DNA from: Bacteroides clarus YIT 12056
GTDB taxonomy: Bacteria; Bacteroidota; Bacteroidia; Bacteroidales; Bacteroidaceae
Reading direction: 5' to 3'
Assembly: GCF_900129655.1 (NCBI RefSeq)
Contig: NZ_FQWK01000007.1
Span: forward strand, 114,637-178,636
DNA length: 64,000 bases
Under the pieces are notes generated by a model. It saw only the letters and a list, made by a program, of their open reading frames with translations. It did not search any database and was not told where the DNA came from. Positions within the stretch are counted from its first letter, which is position 1. Every line of letters begins with the position of its first letter. The translations under genes and the position numbers were made by a program. This document shows, in pieces, positions 28,181-36,817 of this stretch.

Positions 28181-31102
28181 ATGAAAAAGAGTAACTATAT
28201 GGCTTTCCTGCAGGAAGCGAGACAATTCATCCCGCAGGAAAGAATTTATACCGACGAACTCCGCCGGCTGGCCTGGGGAACAGACGCAGGATTTTACCGC
28301 CTCATCCCGCAAATCGTAATCCGTTCGGAAGGAGAAGAGGAAATCTCCCGATTGCTGAAACTGGCTGATTTGTACAATCTGCCCGTAACTTTCCGGGCGG
28401 CAGGAACCAGCCTGTCCGGACAAGCCATTAGTGACTCCATACTCATTGTAGCCGGCAAGCATTGGGAAAAATACAGTATATCTCCCGACCACAAGGAAAT
28501 TACCCTGCAACCCGGTATTATCGGACAACGGGTAAATGAGCTGTTAGCGCCCTTCGGACGAAAATTCGCTCCGGACCCGGCTTCCGTTAAAAGCGCCATG
28601 GTAGGCGGTATCGTCATGAACAATGCTTCCGGCATGAACTGCGGTACCCACGCCAATAGCGACAAGGTACTTCTCTCCGCCCGTATCATCCTGCCGGACG
28701 GAACGCTGCTCGATACCGGAGACAGTGTCAGCCGTGCCGCATTCGAAGTGACACACCGCGATTTCATACGCCGGATTTGCACCCTTCGCGATGAAGTACG
28801 TGCCGACGAGAAGTTGGCGGAACGCATTCGCTACAAATATTCCATTAAGAATGTAACAGGTCTTAATTTGCTTCCCTTCGTCCGTTTTGACGATCCGTTC
28901 GATATTATAACCCACCTTATGGTTGGTTCGGAAGGGACATTGGCATTCCTTTCCCAAGTAACCATGCAAACAGAGTACGACTATCCTTTCAAAGCAAGCG
29001 CCATGCTCTACTTCAAGACCATCAAAGACGCTTGCCGTGCCGTAGTAGCCATGAAAAAACTCACCGACAGCAACGGCGAGTGGATTGTAAAAGGGGCGGA
29101 ACTACTGGATTGGAAGTCTTTGGCATCAGTCAGCGATCCTATATTCCTGAAATATAAGGGAGAAGTATGTTCGTCTCCCCTACCCGGTGTAGAACCGGGA
29201 GACGAAACCGGACTGACCGCCGTGCTGACCGAGACCAAAGCCCGCAGCGCGGAAGAACTGAAACGGAATATCAGCGGCATAGAATGTTGTCTTTCTGATT
29301 TCCAAACTTATACACCCGTCCGTTTCACCGACAAACCGGAAGAATACTCACAATATTGGGCGATTCGTTCCGGCATTTTCCCTTCCGTAGGAGGAACTCG
29401 AAAACCGGGCACAACGTGCCTCATCGAAGACGTGGCTTTCCACATCGAGGATTTGCCCGAGGCAACCGCCGAATTACAGCAACTCATTGCCCGCCACGGT
29501 TACGAAGATGCCTGCATATACGGGCACGCACTGGAGGGAAACTATCATTTCATCCTCAATCAGTCCTTTAGCAGCGATACCGAGGTGAAACGTTACGAAG
29601 ACCTGATGAATGATGTCAAGACACTGGTTGTAGACAGATATGACGGTTCTCTAAAGGCAGAGCACGGTACAGGTCGTAATATGGCTCCTTTTGTCCGTTA
29701 TGAATGGGGAGACGCTGCTTACGAGGTAATGAAAGCCGTTAAAAAGCTGTTCGATCCGAAAGGTCTATTAAATCCCGGAGTTATCTTCAATGACGATCCG
29801 AAATGCCACATCAAAAACTTCAAACCGCTGCCACTGATACCTTTGGATACGGAAAGCCCGGCTGCCAAAGTAAACCGTTGCATTGAATGCGGATTCTGCG
29901 AAGTAAACTGCCTTTCCTGCGGTTTCACCCTTTCCTCACGCCAACGCATTGTACTGCAAAGAGAAATCGCCCGCCTTCGGCAGAATGGTGAAGACCCCGA
30001 ACGTCTCTCCCTGCTGGAAAAGCAATACCGTTACCCCGGCAACCAAACCTGTGCCGGTGACGGGCTGTGCTCCATGTCCTGCCCTATGGGAATCAATACA
30101 GGCGACCTGACACATGTTATTCGCCAAGAGGAAATACCGCAAGGCAGCTTTGGATATAAAGTCGGCAATTTCGCCGCCAATCATTTTGCCGGTATCAAGA
30201 GTACCCTGCGCCCTATATTGGGCTTGGCTGATTTCGGTCACTCCGTATTAGGCACCAAAGCCATGAGCAGTATCACCAAAGGAATGCACAACGCTTTCGG
30301 TATCCCCTTATGGACTCCGGCAATGCCCGAAGCTTTTAAAATCAACTCTCAACTCTCAACTCCCGCCCCCCGGCAAAACAAGGTTGTTTACTTTCCGAGT
30401 TGCATCAACCAAACTATGGGGTTACCAAAAAAATCTCCCGTAGAGCAGGCATTGGTAAGTAAAATGATTGCTTTACTGCAAAAAGGCGGTTACGAAGTCA
30501 TTTTTCCTAAAAACATGGAAAAACTTTGTTGCGGTACAATCTGGGAAAGCAAAGGCATGCTCGACATTGCCGACCGCAAAACAGCCGAGTTGGAAGCAGC
30601 GCTTTGGGAAGCCAGCGAGCAAGGCAGATACCCTGTTCTATGCGATCAAAGCCCATGCCTGCATCGCATGCGTGAAACCATTCGTAGAATGAAGCTTTAT
30701 GAACCGGCTGAGTTTATCTATACTTTCTTGCGTGACAAGCTGGTATTCACTCCCATTGACCGCCCCGTAGCAGTTCACATCACCTGCTCCATGCGCAAAA
30801 TGGGACTGGCGGATACGATTATAGCACTGGCGCGCCTCTGTTCCACAAAGGTCATTGTACCGGAGGAAGTCGGTTGTTGCGGTTTTGCCGGTGACCGGGG
30901 TTTTACCTATCCCGAACTGAATGCATACGCCCTGCGCAAGCTTCGTCCCCAAATAGAAGCTGCCGGTGTCAGTATCGGCTATTCAAACAGCCGTACTTGC
31001 GAAATCGGACTGACAACCAACTCCGGCATTCCATATGTGTCCATCGCCTACCTTGTAGACCAATGTACCGAACCTGTAACCGTTAACCCGGAACTAACTT
31101 AA
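28181..31102 (+). CDS. FAD/Fe-S D-lactate dehydrogenase-like fusion protein
   Basis: 973 residues from ATG 28,181, chosen because it lies 1 base past the preceding stop; longer in-frame starts would overlap that gene by over 100 bases. Order: FAD_binding_4 domain (IVIRSEGEEEISRLLKLAD; FRAAGTSLSGQA; GGIVMNNASGMNCG), FAD-oxidase C domain (to about 540), 4Fe-4S CIECGFCEVNC (about 566) and CAGDGLCSMSCP (about 622), then two CCG-type segments, CCGTIW (about 782) and CCGFAGDRGF (about 898). This is the GlcD-GlpC-like fusion found in Dld-II type D-lactate dehydrogenases. As MurQ releases D-lactate, oxidation of that product to pyruvate is the natural role. D-2-hydroxyglutarate or glycolate are alternatives. 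Confidence 0.82.
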   Translation: MKKSNYMAFLQEARQFIPQERIYTDELRRLAWGTDAGFYRLIPQIVIRSEGEEEISRLLKLADLYNLPVTFRAAGTSLSGQAISDSILIVAGKHWEKYSISPDHKEITLQPGIIGQRVNELLAPFGRKFAPDPASVKSAMVGGIVMNNASGMNCGTHANSDKVLLSARIILPDGTLLDTGDSVSRAAFEVTHRDFIRRICTLRDEVRADEKLAERIRYKYSIKNVTGLNLLPFVRFDDPFDIITHLMVGSEGTLAFLSQVTMQTEYDYPFKASAMLYFKTIKDACRAVVAMKKLTDSNGEWIVKGAELLDWKSLASVSDPIFLKYKGEVCSSPLPGVEPGDETGLTAVLTETKARSAEELKRNISGIECCLSDFQTYTPVRFTDKPEEYSQYWAIRSGIFPSVGGTRKPGTTCLIEDVAFHIEDLPEATAELQQLIARHGYEDACIYGHALEGNYHFILNQSFSSDTEVKRYEDLMNDVKTLVVDRYDGSLKAEHGTGRNMAPFVRYEWGDAAYEVMKAVKKLFDPKGLLNPGVIFNDDPKCHIKNFKPLPLIPLDTESPAAKVNRCIECGFCEVNCLSCGFTLSSRQRIVLQREIARLRQNGEDPERLSLLEKQYRYPGNQTCAGDGLCSMSCPMGINTGDLTHVIRQEEIPQGSFGYKVGNFAANHFAGIKSTLRPILGLADFGHSVLGTKAMSSITKGMHNAFGIPLWTPAMPEAFKINSQLSTPAPRQNKVVYFPSCINQTMGLPKKSPVEQALVSKMIALLQKGGYEVIFPKNMEKLCCGTIWESKGMLDIADRKTAELEAALWEASEQGRYPVLCDQSPCLHRMRETIRRMKLYEPAEFIYTFLRDKLVFTPIDRPVAVHITCSMRKMGLADTIIALARLCSTKVIVPEEVGCCGFAGDRGFTYPELNAYALRKLRPQIEAAGVSIGYSNSRTCEIGLTTNSGIPYVSIAYLVDQCTEPVTVNPELT

Positions 31103-31115
31103 CACACATACAATC

Positions 31116-32306
31116 ATGAGTAATCCAGTAAAAACAAACAAACGCATTCTTGCCCTTGACATCCTTCGCGGCGTCACGATTGCAGGAATGATTATGGTCA
31201 ACAATCCCGGTACATGGGCACACATCTATGCTCCCTTACGTCATGCGGAATGGAACGGTCTTACCCCCACCGACCTTGTATTTCCGTTTTTCATGTTCAT
31301 AATGGGAATTTCCACGTACATATCTTTGAAAAAGTATAATTTCGAGTTCAGCCGTGCCGTCGGCATGAAGATTCTAAAGCGTACCATACTCATCTTCCTC
31401 ATAGGTATGGCCATCGGCTGGTTCTCAAAATTCTGTTATTACTGGACTTCTCCCACCGAGGGCATCAGCTTCGGCGCGCAACTATGGGAATCCGTATGGA
31501 CATTCGACCGCATCCGCATTTTGGGTGTCATGCAACGTCTGGCGCTCTGTTATGGCGCCACCGCTATCATTGCGCTGACCGTGAAACACCGCAACATCCC
31601 CTATCTCATCGCTACCCTCCTGACAGGCTATTTCATCCTGTTGGTTTGCGGCAACGGATTTGCCTATAACGATACAAATATCCTTTCCGTTATAGACCGT
31701 ACCATCCTTACCCCCGCGCATATGTACAAGGATAACGGCATCGACCCGGAAGGTTTACTGAGCACTATCCCTTCCATAGCTCACGTACTGTTGGGCTTCT
31801 GTGTAGGCCGTATGATGCTCGAAAACGGTAAAGCAAATGAAGACCGTGAAAGTATGCTCAACTCGCATCTCATCAAACTGTTTTTAGCAGGAACCATCCT
31901 TACCTTCTCAGGTTTCCTGCTAAGCTACGGATGTCCTATCAACAAAAAAATATGGTCACCCACCTTTGTACTCACCACCTGCGGACTGGCTTCCAGTTTC
32001 CTGGCACTCCTCATTTGGATTATCGATGTGAAAGGATATAAAAAATGGAGCCTGTTCTTTGAGTCATTCGGTGTCAACCCCTTATTCATGTATGTATTGG
32101 GCGGTGTACTTAGTATCCTCTTCGGCAGCATCAGCTTTCCGTGGGGCGCAAGCAGTATAAGCATACACGGATTCTTATATAAGATACTATTGATGCCGGT
32201 GTTCGGTGAAACCGGCGGCTCATTAGCCTATGCGCTGTTATTCGTCGGTATCAACTGGTGCATCGGCTACCAACTTTACAAACGAAAGATTTATATCAAG
32301 CTATAA
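31116..32306 (+). CDS. murT: DUF5009/NagX-family membrane protein, MurT-like
   Basis: A 396-residue integral membrane protein with about 10-11 helices. The opening RILALDILRGVTIAGMIMVN, NNPGTWAHIYAPL and TPTDLVFPFFMFIMG are typical of COG4299 / heparan-alpha-glucosaminide N-acetyltransferase-like proteins (NagX). It is followed by the kinase (25 bases) and murQ, the same order as the murT-murK-murQ set of Tannerella forsythia (from memory), where MurT is reported as the inner-membrane MurNAc transporter. The symbol rests on that context; an acyltransferase activity is the alternative. Confidence 0.7.
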   Translation: MSNPVKTNKRILALDILRGVTIAGMIMVNNPGTWAHIYAPLRHAEWNGLTPTDLVFPFFMFIMGISTYISLKKYNFEFSRAVGMKILKRTILIFLIGMAIGWFSKFCYYWTSPTEGISFGAQLWESVWTFDRIRILGVMQRLALCYGATAIIALTVKHRNIPYLIATLLTGYFILLVCGNGFAYNDTNILSVIDRTILTPAHMYKDNGIDPEGLLSTIPSIAHVLLGFCVGRMMLENGKANEDRESMLNSHLIKLFLAGTILTFSGFLLSYGCPINKKIWSPTFVLTTCGLASSFLALLIWIIDVKGYKKWSLFFESFGVNPLFMYVLGGVLSILFGSISFPWGASSISIHGFLYKILLMPVFGETGGSLAYALLFVGINWCIGYQLYKRKIYIKL

Positions 32307-32331
32307 TCGAAAAACCCTAAAAACTAACAAT

Positions 32332-33171
32332 ATGATTCTAATAGCAGACAGTGGCTCTACAAAGACCGATTGGTGCGTTGTAGAGGATGGACAGCTCATC
32401 CAGCAGATATTTACGAAAGGGACCAACCCTTTCTTTCAGTCGGAAGAGGAAATCAGTAATGAGATTGCAACGGCACTGTTGCCCCAGTTAAAAACGAATG
32501 CATTGGATGCTGTATATTTCTACGGTGCGGGATGCGGATTTCCCGACAAAATAGCCATGGTTCACCGTGCCATTACCAAGCATCTCCAAGTAAAAGGAGA
32601 AGTGGAAGTAAATACAGATATGCTTGCTGCAGCCCGCGGACTTTGCCAACATCAAGCAGGTATCGCCTGCATCATGGGCACAGGTTCCAATTCGTGCTAT
32701 TATGACGGAAAGCAGATTGTAACCAATGTATCCCCGTTAGGTTTCATTCTCGGAGACGAAGGTAGCGGCGCCGTATTGGGAAAGTTATTGGTGGGCGATA
32801 TTCTGAAAAATCAGATGACTCCCGAATTAAAGGAGAAGTTCCTTGCACAGTTCAACCTGACTCCTGCCGACATCATCGACCGCGTTTACCGCAAGCCATT
32901 CCCTAATCGTTTTTTGGCGAGCCTTTCCCCGTTCCTTGCACAGAATTTGGATGAGCCTTGCATACGCGCATTGGTGTTAGGAAGCTTCAAGGCATTTCTC
33001 AAACGTAATGTCATGCAATATGAAAATTACCACAAAAGTAAAGTACATTTTATCGGTTCCGTAGCTTTCTACTATAAAACAATATTGGCAGAAGCCGCCC
33101 AAGAAATGGATATCCAACTGGGTACTATCATCAAAAGTCCGATGGAAGGACTGATAGAATATCATAAATAA
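32332..33171 (+). CDS. murK: MurNAc/GlcNAc kinase of the BadF/BadG family (MurK-like)
   Basis: 279 residues from ATG 32,332 (MILIADSGSTKTDW). The phosphate-1 loop ADSGSTKTDW (5-14), candidate catalytic Asp in NTDMLAAARG (D96), GTGSNSCYYDG (116-126) and LGDEGSGAVLGK (140-151) are complete. It would phosphorylate the imported amino sugar at O-6, giving MurNAc-6-P for the adjacent MurQ. The longer frame beginning at 32,230 overlaps the membrane-protein gene and is not used. A paralogue with two Asp-to-Glu changes lies at 5891-6739. Cytoplasmic. Confidence 0.83.
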   Translation: MILIADSGSTKTDWCVVEDGQLIQQIFTKGTNPFFQSEEEISNEIATALLPQLKTNALDAVYFYGAGCGFPDKIAMVHRAITKHLQVKGEVEVNTDMLAAARGLCQHQAGIACIMGTGSNSCYYDGKQIVTNVSPLGFILGDEGSGAVLGKLLVGDILKNQMTPELKEKFLAQFNLTPADIIDRVYRKPFPNRFLASLSPFLAQNLDEPCIRALVLGSFKAFLKRNVMQYENYHKSKVHFIGSVAFYYKTILAEAAQEMDIQLGTIIKSPMEGLIEYHK

Positions 33172-33223
33172 AGTGGTATGGTGAGAATAGTAAATTGTAA
33201 ATCACAAAATAATAAATAGCTTT

Positions 33224-34039
33224 ATGTTTGTAAAAATCTCAGAGCAACCCTCGCTCTATAACGACTTGGAGAAGAAGTCTGTCCGTGAAATACTGGAAGA
33301 CATCAACAGAGAAGACCAGAAAGTGGCTCTTGCCATACAAAAGGCAATACCTCAAATAGAAAAACTGGTGACACAGATTGTTCCCCGCATGAAACAGGGA
33401 GGACGTATCTTCTATATGGGTGCCGGCACAAGCGGACGTCTTGGCGTACTTGACGCTTCTGAAATACCGCCGACATTCGGCATGCCTCCAACATTGGTTA
33501 TCGGTTTGATAGCCGGTGGTGATACCGCTCTGCGCAATCCGGTAGAAAATGCTGAGGACGATGCACAACGTGGCTGGGAAGAATTGGTAGAACGAAACAT
33601 TACGGATAAAGACACTGTTATCGGTATAGCGGCATCCGGTACGACTCCCTATGTAATCGGCGCATTGCATGAAGCACGCGAACATGGTATTCTGACAGCT
33701 TGTATTACCAGCAACCCCGACTCTCCCATGGCAGCAGAATCCGATGTGCCTATCGAGATGATTGTAGGTCCGGAATATGTTACGGGAAGTTCCCGGATGA
33801 AATCGGGTACAGGGCAAAAAATGGTTCTGAATATGATTACCACTTCCGTAATGATACAATTAGGCCGTGTAAAAGGTAACAAAATGGTAAATATGCAGCT
33901 CAGCAACAAGAAGCTGGTAGACCGCGGAACACGTATGCTCGTCGAAGAATTAGGGCTTGACTATGGAAAGGCTAAAGCCCTCCTGCTAATGCACGGCTCT
34001 GTAAAGAAAGCAGCGGATGCGTATCGGAATAAAGAATAA
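33224..34039 (+). CDS. murQ: N-acetylmuramic acid 6-phosphate etherase
   Basis: 271 residues, SIS-fold. The diagnostic GAGTSGRLGVLDASEIPPTFG string is present over residues 67-86, NPVENAEDDA (105-114), AASGTTPYVIGAL and GSSRMKSGTGQKM follow. E80 and E111 correspond to the two catalytic Glu of E. coli MurQ. The enzyme cleaves the D-lactyl ether of MurNAc-6-P to give GlcNAc-6-P and D-lactate. Slightly shorter than E. coli MurQ (about 298), with a shorter C-terminus. Part of the membrane protein-kinase-etherase set; the adjacent FAD/Fe-S protein can oxidise the D-lactate. Confidence 0.96.
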   Translation: MFVKISEQPSLYNDLEKKSVREILEDINREDQKVALAIQKAIPQIEKLVTQIVPRMKQGGRIFYMGAGTSGRLGVLDASEIPPTFGMPPTLVIGLIAGGDTALRNPVENAEDDAQRGWEELVERNITDKDTVIGIAASGTTPYVIGALHEAREHGILTACITSNPDSPMAAESDVPIEMIVGPEYVTGSSRMKSGTGQKMVLNMITTSVMIQLGRVKGNKMVNMQLSNKKLVDRGTRMLVEELGLDYGKAKALLLMHGSVKKAADAYRNKE

Positions 34040-34087
34040 TCGCGAAACGAAGTTTCTATTTTCCAAATTAACTTTCAATCCCTCCAT

Positions 34088-35944
34088 ATGAAGACACTTA
34101 CCAGTATCATTTTATTTCTGTTCAGCCTGCAGGCCATTACTATGGCGCAGTCTTTACAGCGTGTGGCTCCCGAACAAGTAGGAATGGATTCCCGTAAACT
34201 GATGTATGCCGACGAAGCTATCGAAGAAGCCATTGCCAATAAAGAAATTCCCGGTGCCGTACTTGCGGTAGTGCGTAACGGTAAGATGGCCTATCTGAAG
34301 GCCTATGGCAACAAACGGATCTATCCGAATACGGAACCGATGACTGCAAATACCATCTTCGACATGGCGTCTTGCAGCAAATCCATGTCTACTGCCATAT
34401 GTACCATGATTTTAGCAGAACGCGGAAAGATACGCCTTCTTGATCCCGTCAGCCGATATATACCCGGCTTCAAAGACTGGGAAAGTGAGGACGGAAAAGA
34501 CAAAAAAGTCATTCGTATAACCGACCTGCTGACACATAGCTCCGGTCTGCCACCTTACGCTCCGGCAGCCGAACTGGAAAAAAAATACGGCTCTCCCAAC
34601 CCTACGGGACTAATGGAATACATCGCCGGCTGTAAACGCGACTTTAAACCCCAAACGGACTTCCAATACAGTTGTCTTAATTTCATCACCCTGCAACACA
34701 TTATCGAAGCCGTCAGCGGCCAATCCTTGCGTGACTTTGCCCGTGAAAACATCTTCAATGTATTGGGTATGAACCATACCGATTATCTCCCTTGCCAACG
34801 TGATAAGAACGGTCAATGGGTCAACACCGCCAACTCCCGACTTTCAACCCTCGACTTTCAACTAACCCGGGTGGCCCCTACGGAAAAACAACCCAACGGC
34901 CAGGTGCTTTGCGGTCAGGTACACGACCCCCTCGCACGTATTCTCAATGGCGGCATCAGCGGTAATGCAGGCGTATTCTCCTGTGCCGAAGATATTGCCA
35001 TACTGTGCGCTGCTTTACAAAATGGCGGTGAATGGAACGGGCGGCGTATCCTCAGTCCGCAAGGAGTGAAAGCTATGCGTACAGTTCCTCGTTCAACAGC
35101 TGCTTTGGGGCGTTCTTTAGGCTGGGATGTCTTCACTGCCTATGCATCCAATTCCGGAGACTTTTTCAGTCCGAATACTTACGGACATACGGGTTATACC
35201 GGCACATCCATAGTGATTGACCCCGACAATGACACTTCAGTAATCCTGCTGATTAATGCCGTACATCCCGAAGACGGACACAGTGTAGTACGCTTACGTT
35301 CATTGGTAGCCAATGTAGTAGCATCTTCTCTGTACTCCTCCCCACGTATTTATACAGACCATTACTACGAACGTTTCCTCCAGTTCATGGATGAACCCGC
35401 CATCGGTAACAAGGACATTGTAATGCTGGGTAACAGTCTGACGGAGAATGGTGGCGACTGGGCTGCCCGCCTTGGCAATAAAAACGTACGTAATCGCGGC
35501 ATTATCGGTGATGAAGTAATGGGTGTATACGACCGTCTCCATCAAATATTGCCGGGACATCCTGCCAAATTATTCCTTCTTATCGGCGTGAACGATGTTT
35601 CACACGACCTAACGACCGACACCATCGTCGGTATGATTCGTGTAACAGTAGAGCGCATCCGAAAAGAATCTCCCGATACCAAGCTCTACCTGCAAAGCCT
35701 GCTTCCCATTAACGAAAGTTTCGGTCGCTATAAAAGGCTGGCAGGCAAGACGAACATGATACCGGAAATCAACAAACAGTTAGAAGAGCTCGCCAAAGAA
35801 AAGGGTCTGACATACATAAACCTCTTTCCCCTATTCACTGAAAAAGGAAGCAATGTATTACGTGCGGAGCTGACGACAGACGGATTACACCTCAAAGAAG
35901 AGGGTTATAAAATCTGGGTCAAAGCTATTAGAAAAAAGATTTAG
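34088..35944 (+). CDS. Exported serine hydrolase (class C beta-lactamase fold) fused to an SGNH/GDSL esterase
   Basis: A 618-residue exported protein (signal MKTLTSIILFLFSLQAITMAQ). Residues about 28-430 are a penicillin-binding/beta-lactamase-C domain: S95-x-x-K98 (MASCSKSM), Y194-S-C in place of Y-x-N, and YGHTGYTGTS as the third motif. Residues about 450-618 are an SGNH esterase: block I VMLGNSLTENG, block III LIGVNDVSHD, block V DGLHLKEEGY. In this context one half may trim stem peptides (DD-peptidase/esterase type) and the other may remove O-acetyl groups that block muramidases; both are inferences. Last gene of the series, before a bidirectional terminator. Confidence 0.82.
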   Translation: MKTLTSIILFLFSLQAITMAQSLQRVAPEQVGMDSRKLMYADEAIEEAIANKEIPGAVLAVVRNGKMAYLKAYGNKRIYPNTEPMTANTIFDMASCSKSMSTAICTMILAERGKIRLLDPVSRYIPGFKDWESEDGKDKKVIRITDLLTHSSGLPPYAPAAELEKKYGSPNPTGLMEYIAGCKRDFKPQTDFQYSCLNFITLQHIIEAVSGQSLRDFARENIFNVLGMNHTDYLPCQRDKNGQWVNTANSRLSTLDFQLTRVAPTEKQPNGQVLCGQVHDPLARILNGGISGNAGVFSCAEDIAILCAALQNGGEWNGRRILSPQGVKAMRTVPRSTAALGRSLGWDVFTAYASNSGDFFSPNTYGHTGYTGTSIVIDPDNDTSVILLINAVHPEDGHSVVRLRSLVANVVASSLYSSPRIYTDHYYERFLQFMDEPAIGNKDIVMLGNSLTENGGDWAARLGNKNVRNRGIIGDEVMGVYDRLHQILPGHPAKLFLLIGVNDVSHDLTTDTIVGMIRVTVERIRKESPDTKLYLQSLLPINESFGRYKRLAGKTNMIPEINKQLEELAKEKGLTYINLFPLFTEKGSNVLRAELTTDGLHLKEEGYKIWVKAIRKKI

Positions 35945-35969
35945 CAAGAGAGTTTATAAAACAATCTTT

Positions 35970-36022
35970 ATAAAAAAGGAAAAGGTGATAAAGTCTGCTC
36001 TTTACCACCTTTTCCTTTTATA
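35970..36022. terminator. Bidirectional terminator between convergent units
   Basis: Arms 35,978-35,993 and 36,000-36,015 (GGAAAAGGTGATAAAG against CTTTACCACCTTTTCC, one mismatch) with a 6-nt loop; T-rich on the plus side (TTTTATA) and AAAAAA on the left, giving a T-run on the minus strand. It ends both the peptidoglycan series and the FKBP unit. Confidence 0.82.
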
Positions 36023-36032
36023 TCAATTTTAG

Positions 36033-36680
36033 TTATTCTACAAATCCTTCCAAATACACATCAAATGTCAATGATGTATAACCCGGAATAGTACCGGATG
36101 AATTACCGCTTGAACCATATGCACTTTGCCAAGGAATATACAACATCCAACGTTCACCGACCCGCATATACTGCAAAGCCCATGTCCATCCCGGAATTAC
36201 TTCCGATACAGTGAACTCAGAAGAAGAATTAAACTCGGTAGGCCATTTGGAGTCACTCGATAAAGGTAATGGTATGTCACGGTCAGTAGCCCCGTAACCA
36301 TCAAAGTTTCCGTCAAACTCATCACCTGTAATAAGAGTTCCGTAATAGAAAGCCTTAACAGTAGAGTTATACCCGTCAAAATTAGGACGCTCTCCCGTTT
36401 CTTTCTTCACAAGTTTCTTGCAATATGCGTACTGAGGTATCATATTGGTACTGGTTGTCGGCACCTGTATTGCAAATAATTCACCCTCTTCCATTTCATC
36501 AGCATCCTTTGCGGTAAGTACAAGTCTATCACCGGCTTTCCCCTTGATTGAGTCAACAAAAGCTTCGTTACGCGGTCGCCAATTATCATATTTTCCAGCT
36601 TCTTCCACTTCTTCGCAAGCTACAAACGTACCTGCCACGAAAAGCAAGAAAGGTAAAAACAAAAGAAACAGTCTCTTCAT
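36033..36680 (-). CDS. FKBP-type peptidyl-prolyl isomerase, lipoprotein
   Basis: A 215-residue lipoprotein: signal MKRLFLLFLPFLLFVAGTFVA with a Cys at residue 22 (ACEEVEE). The C-terminal ~110 residues form an FKBP domain: VKAFYYGTLITGDEFDGNF, FTVSEVIPGWTWALQYMRVG (the VIPGW and MRVG elements), WMLYIPWQSAYG and LTFDVYLEGF. It should accelerate proline isomerisation in the cell envelope. It lies 137 bases downstream of glyS on the same strand, with a REP-like hairpin between; co-transcription is likely but not certain. Confidence 0.9.
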   Translation of the reverse strand: MKRLFLLFLPFLLFVAGTFVACEEVEEAGKYDNWRPRNEAFVDSIKGKAGDRLVLTAKDADEMEEGELFAIQVPTTSTNMIPQYAYCKKLVKKETGERPNFDGYNSTVKAFYYGTLITGDEFDGNFDGYGATDRDIPLPLSSDSKWPTEFNSSSEFTVSEVIPGWTWALQYMRVGERWMLYIPWQSAYGSSGNSSGTIPGYTSLTFDVYLEGFVE

Positions 36681-36722
36681 CTAATTATAAATTACGGAAT
36701 TACTATTATTTACATTTGCCAC

Positions 36723-36801
36723 CTGTCATTCAGGACGTAGCGAAAAATCTCCTTTGCGCTTCATAATAAAGAGAGTATATTCGCTACGCTCTGAATGGCA
36801 G
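36723..36801. repeat. REP-like inverted repeat between glyS and the FKBP gene
   Basis: 22-bp arms 36,723-36,744 (CTGTCATTCAGGACGTAGCG...) and 36,780-36,801 pair with three mismatches around a 35-nt A/T-rich loop. The arm resembles widespread 'GTCATTCTGAGCG' intergenic hairpins of bacteria, so it is probably a dispersed nonautonomous element rather than a local regulator. Confidence 0.7.
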
Positions 36802-36817
36802 ATAAACAAAATATTTC

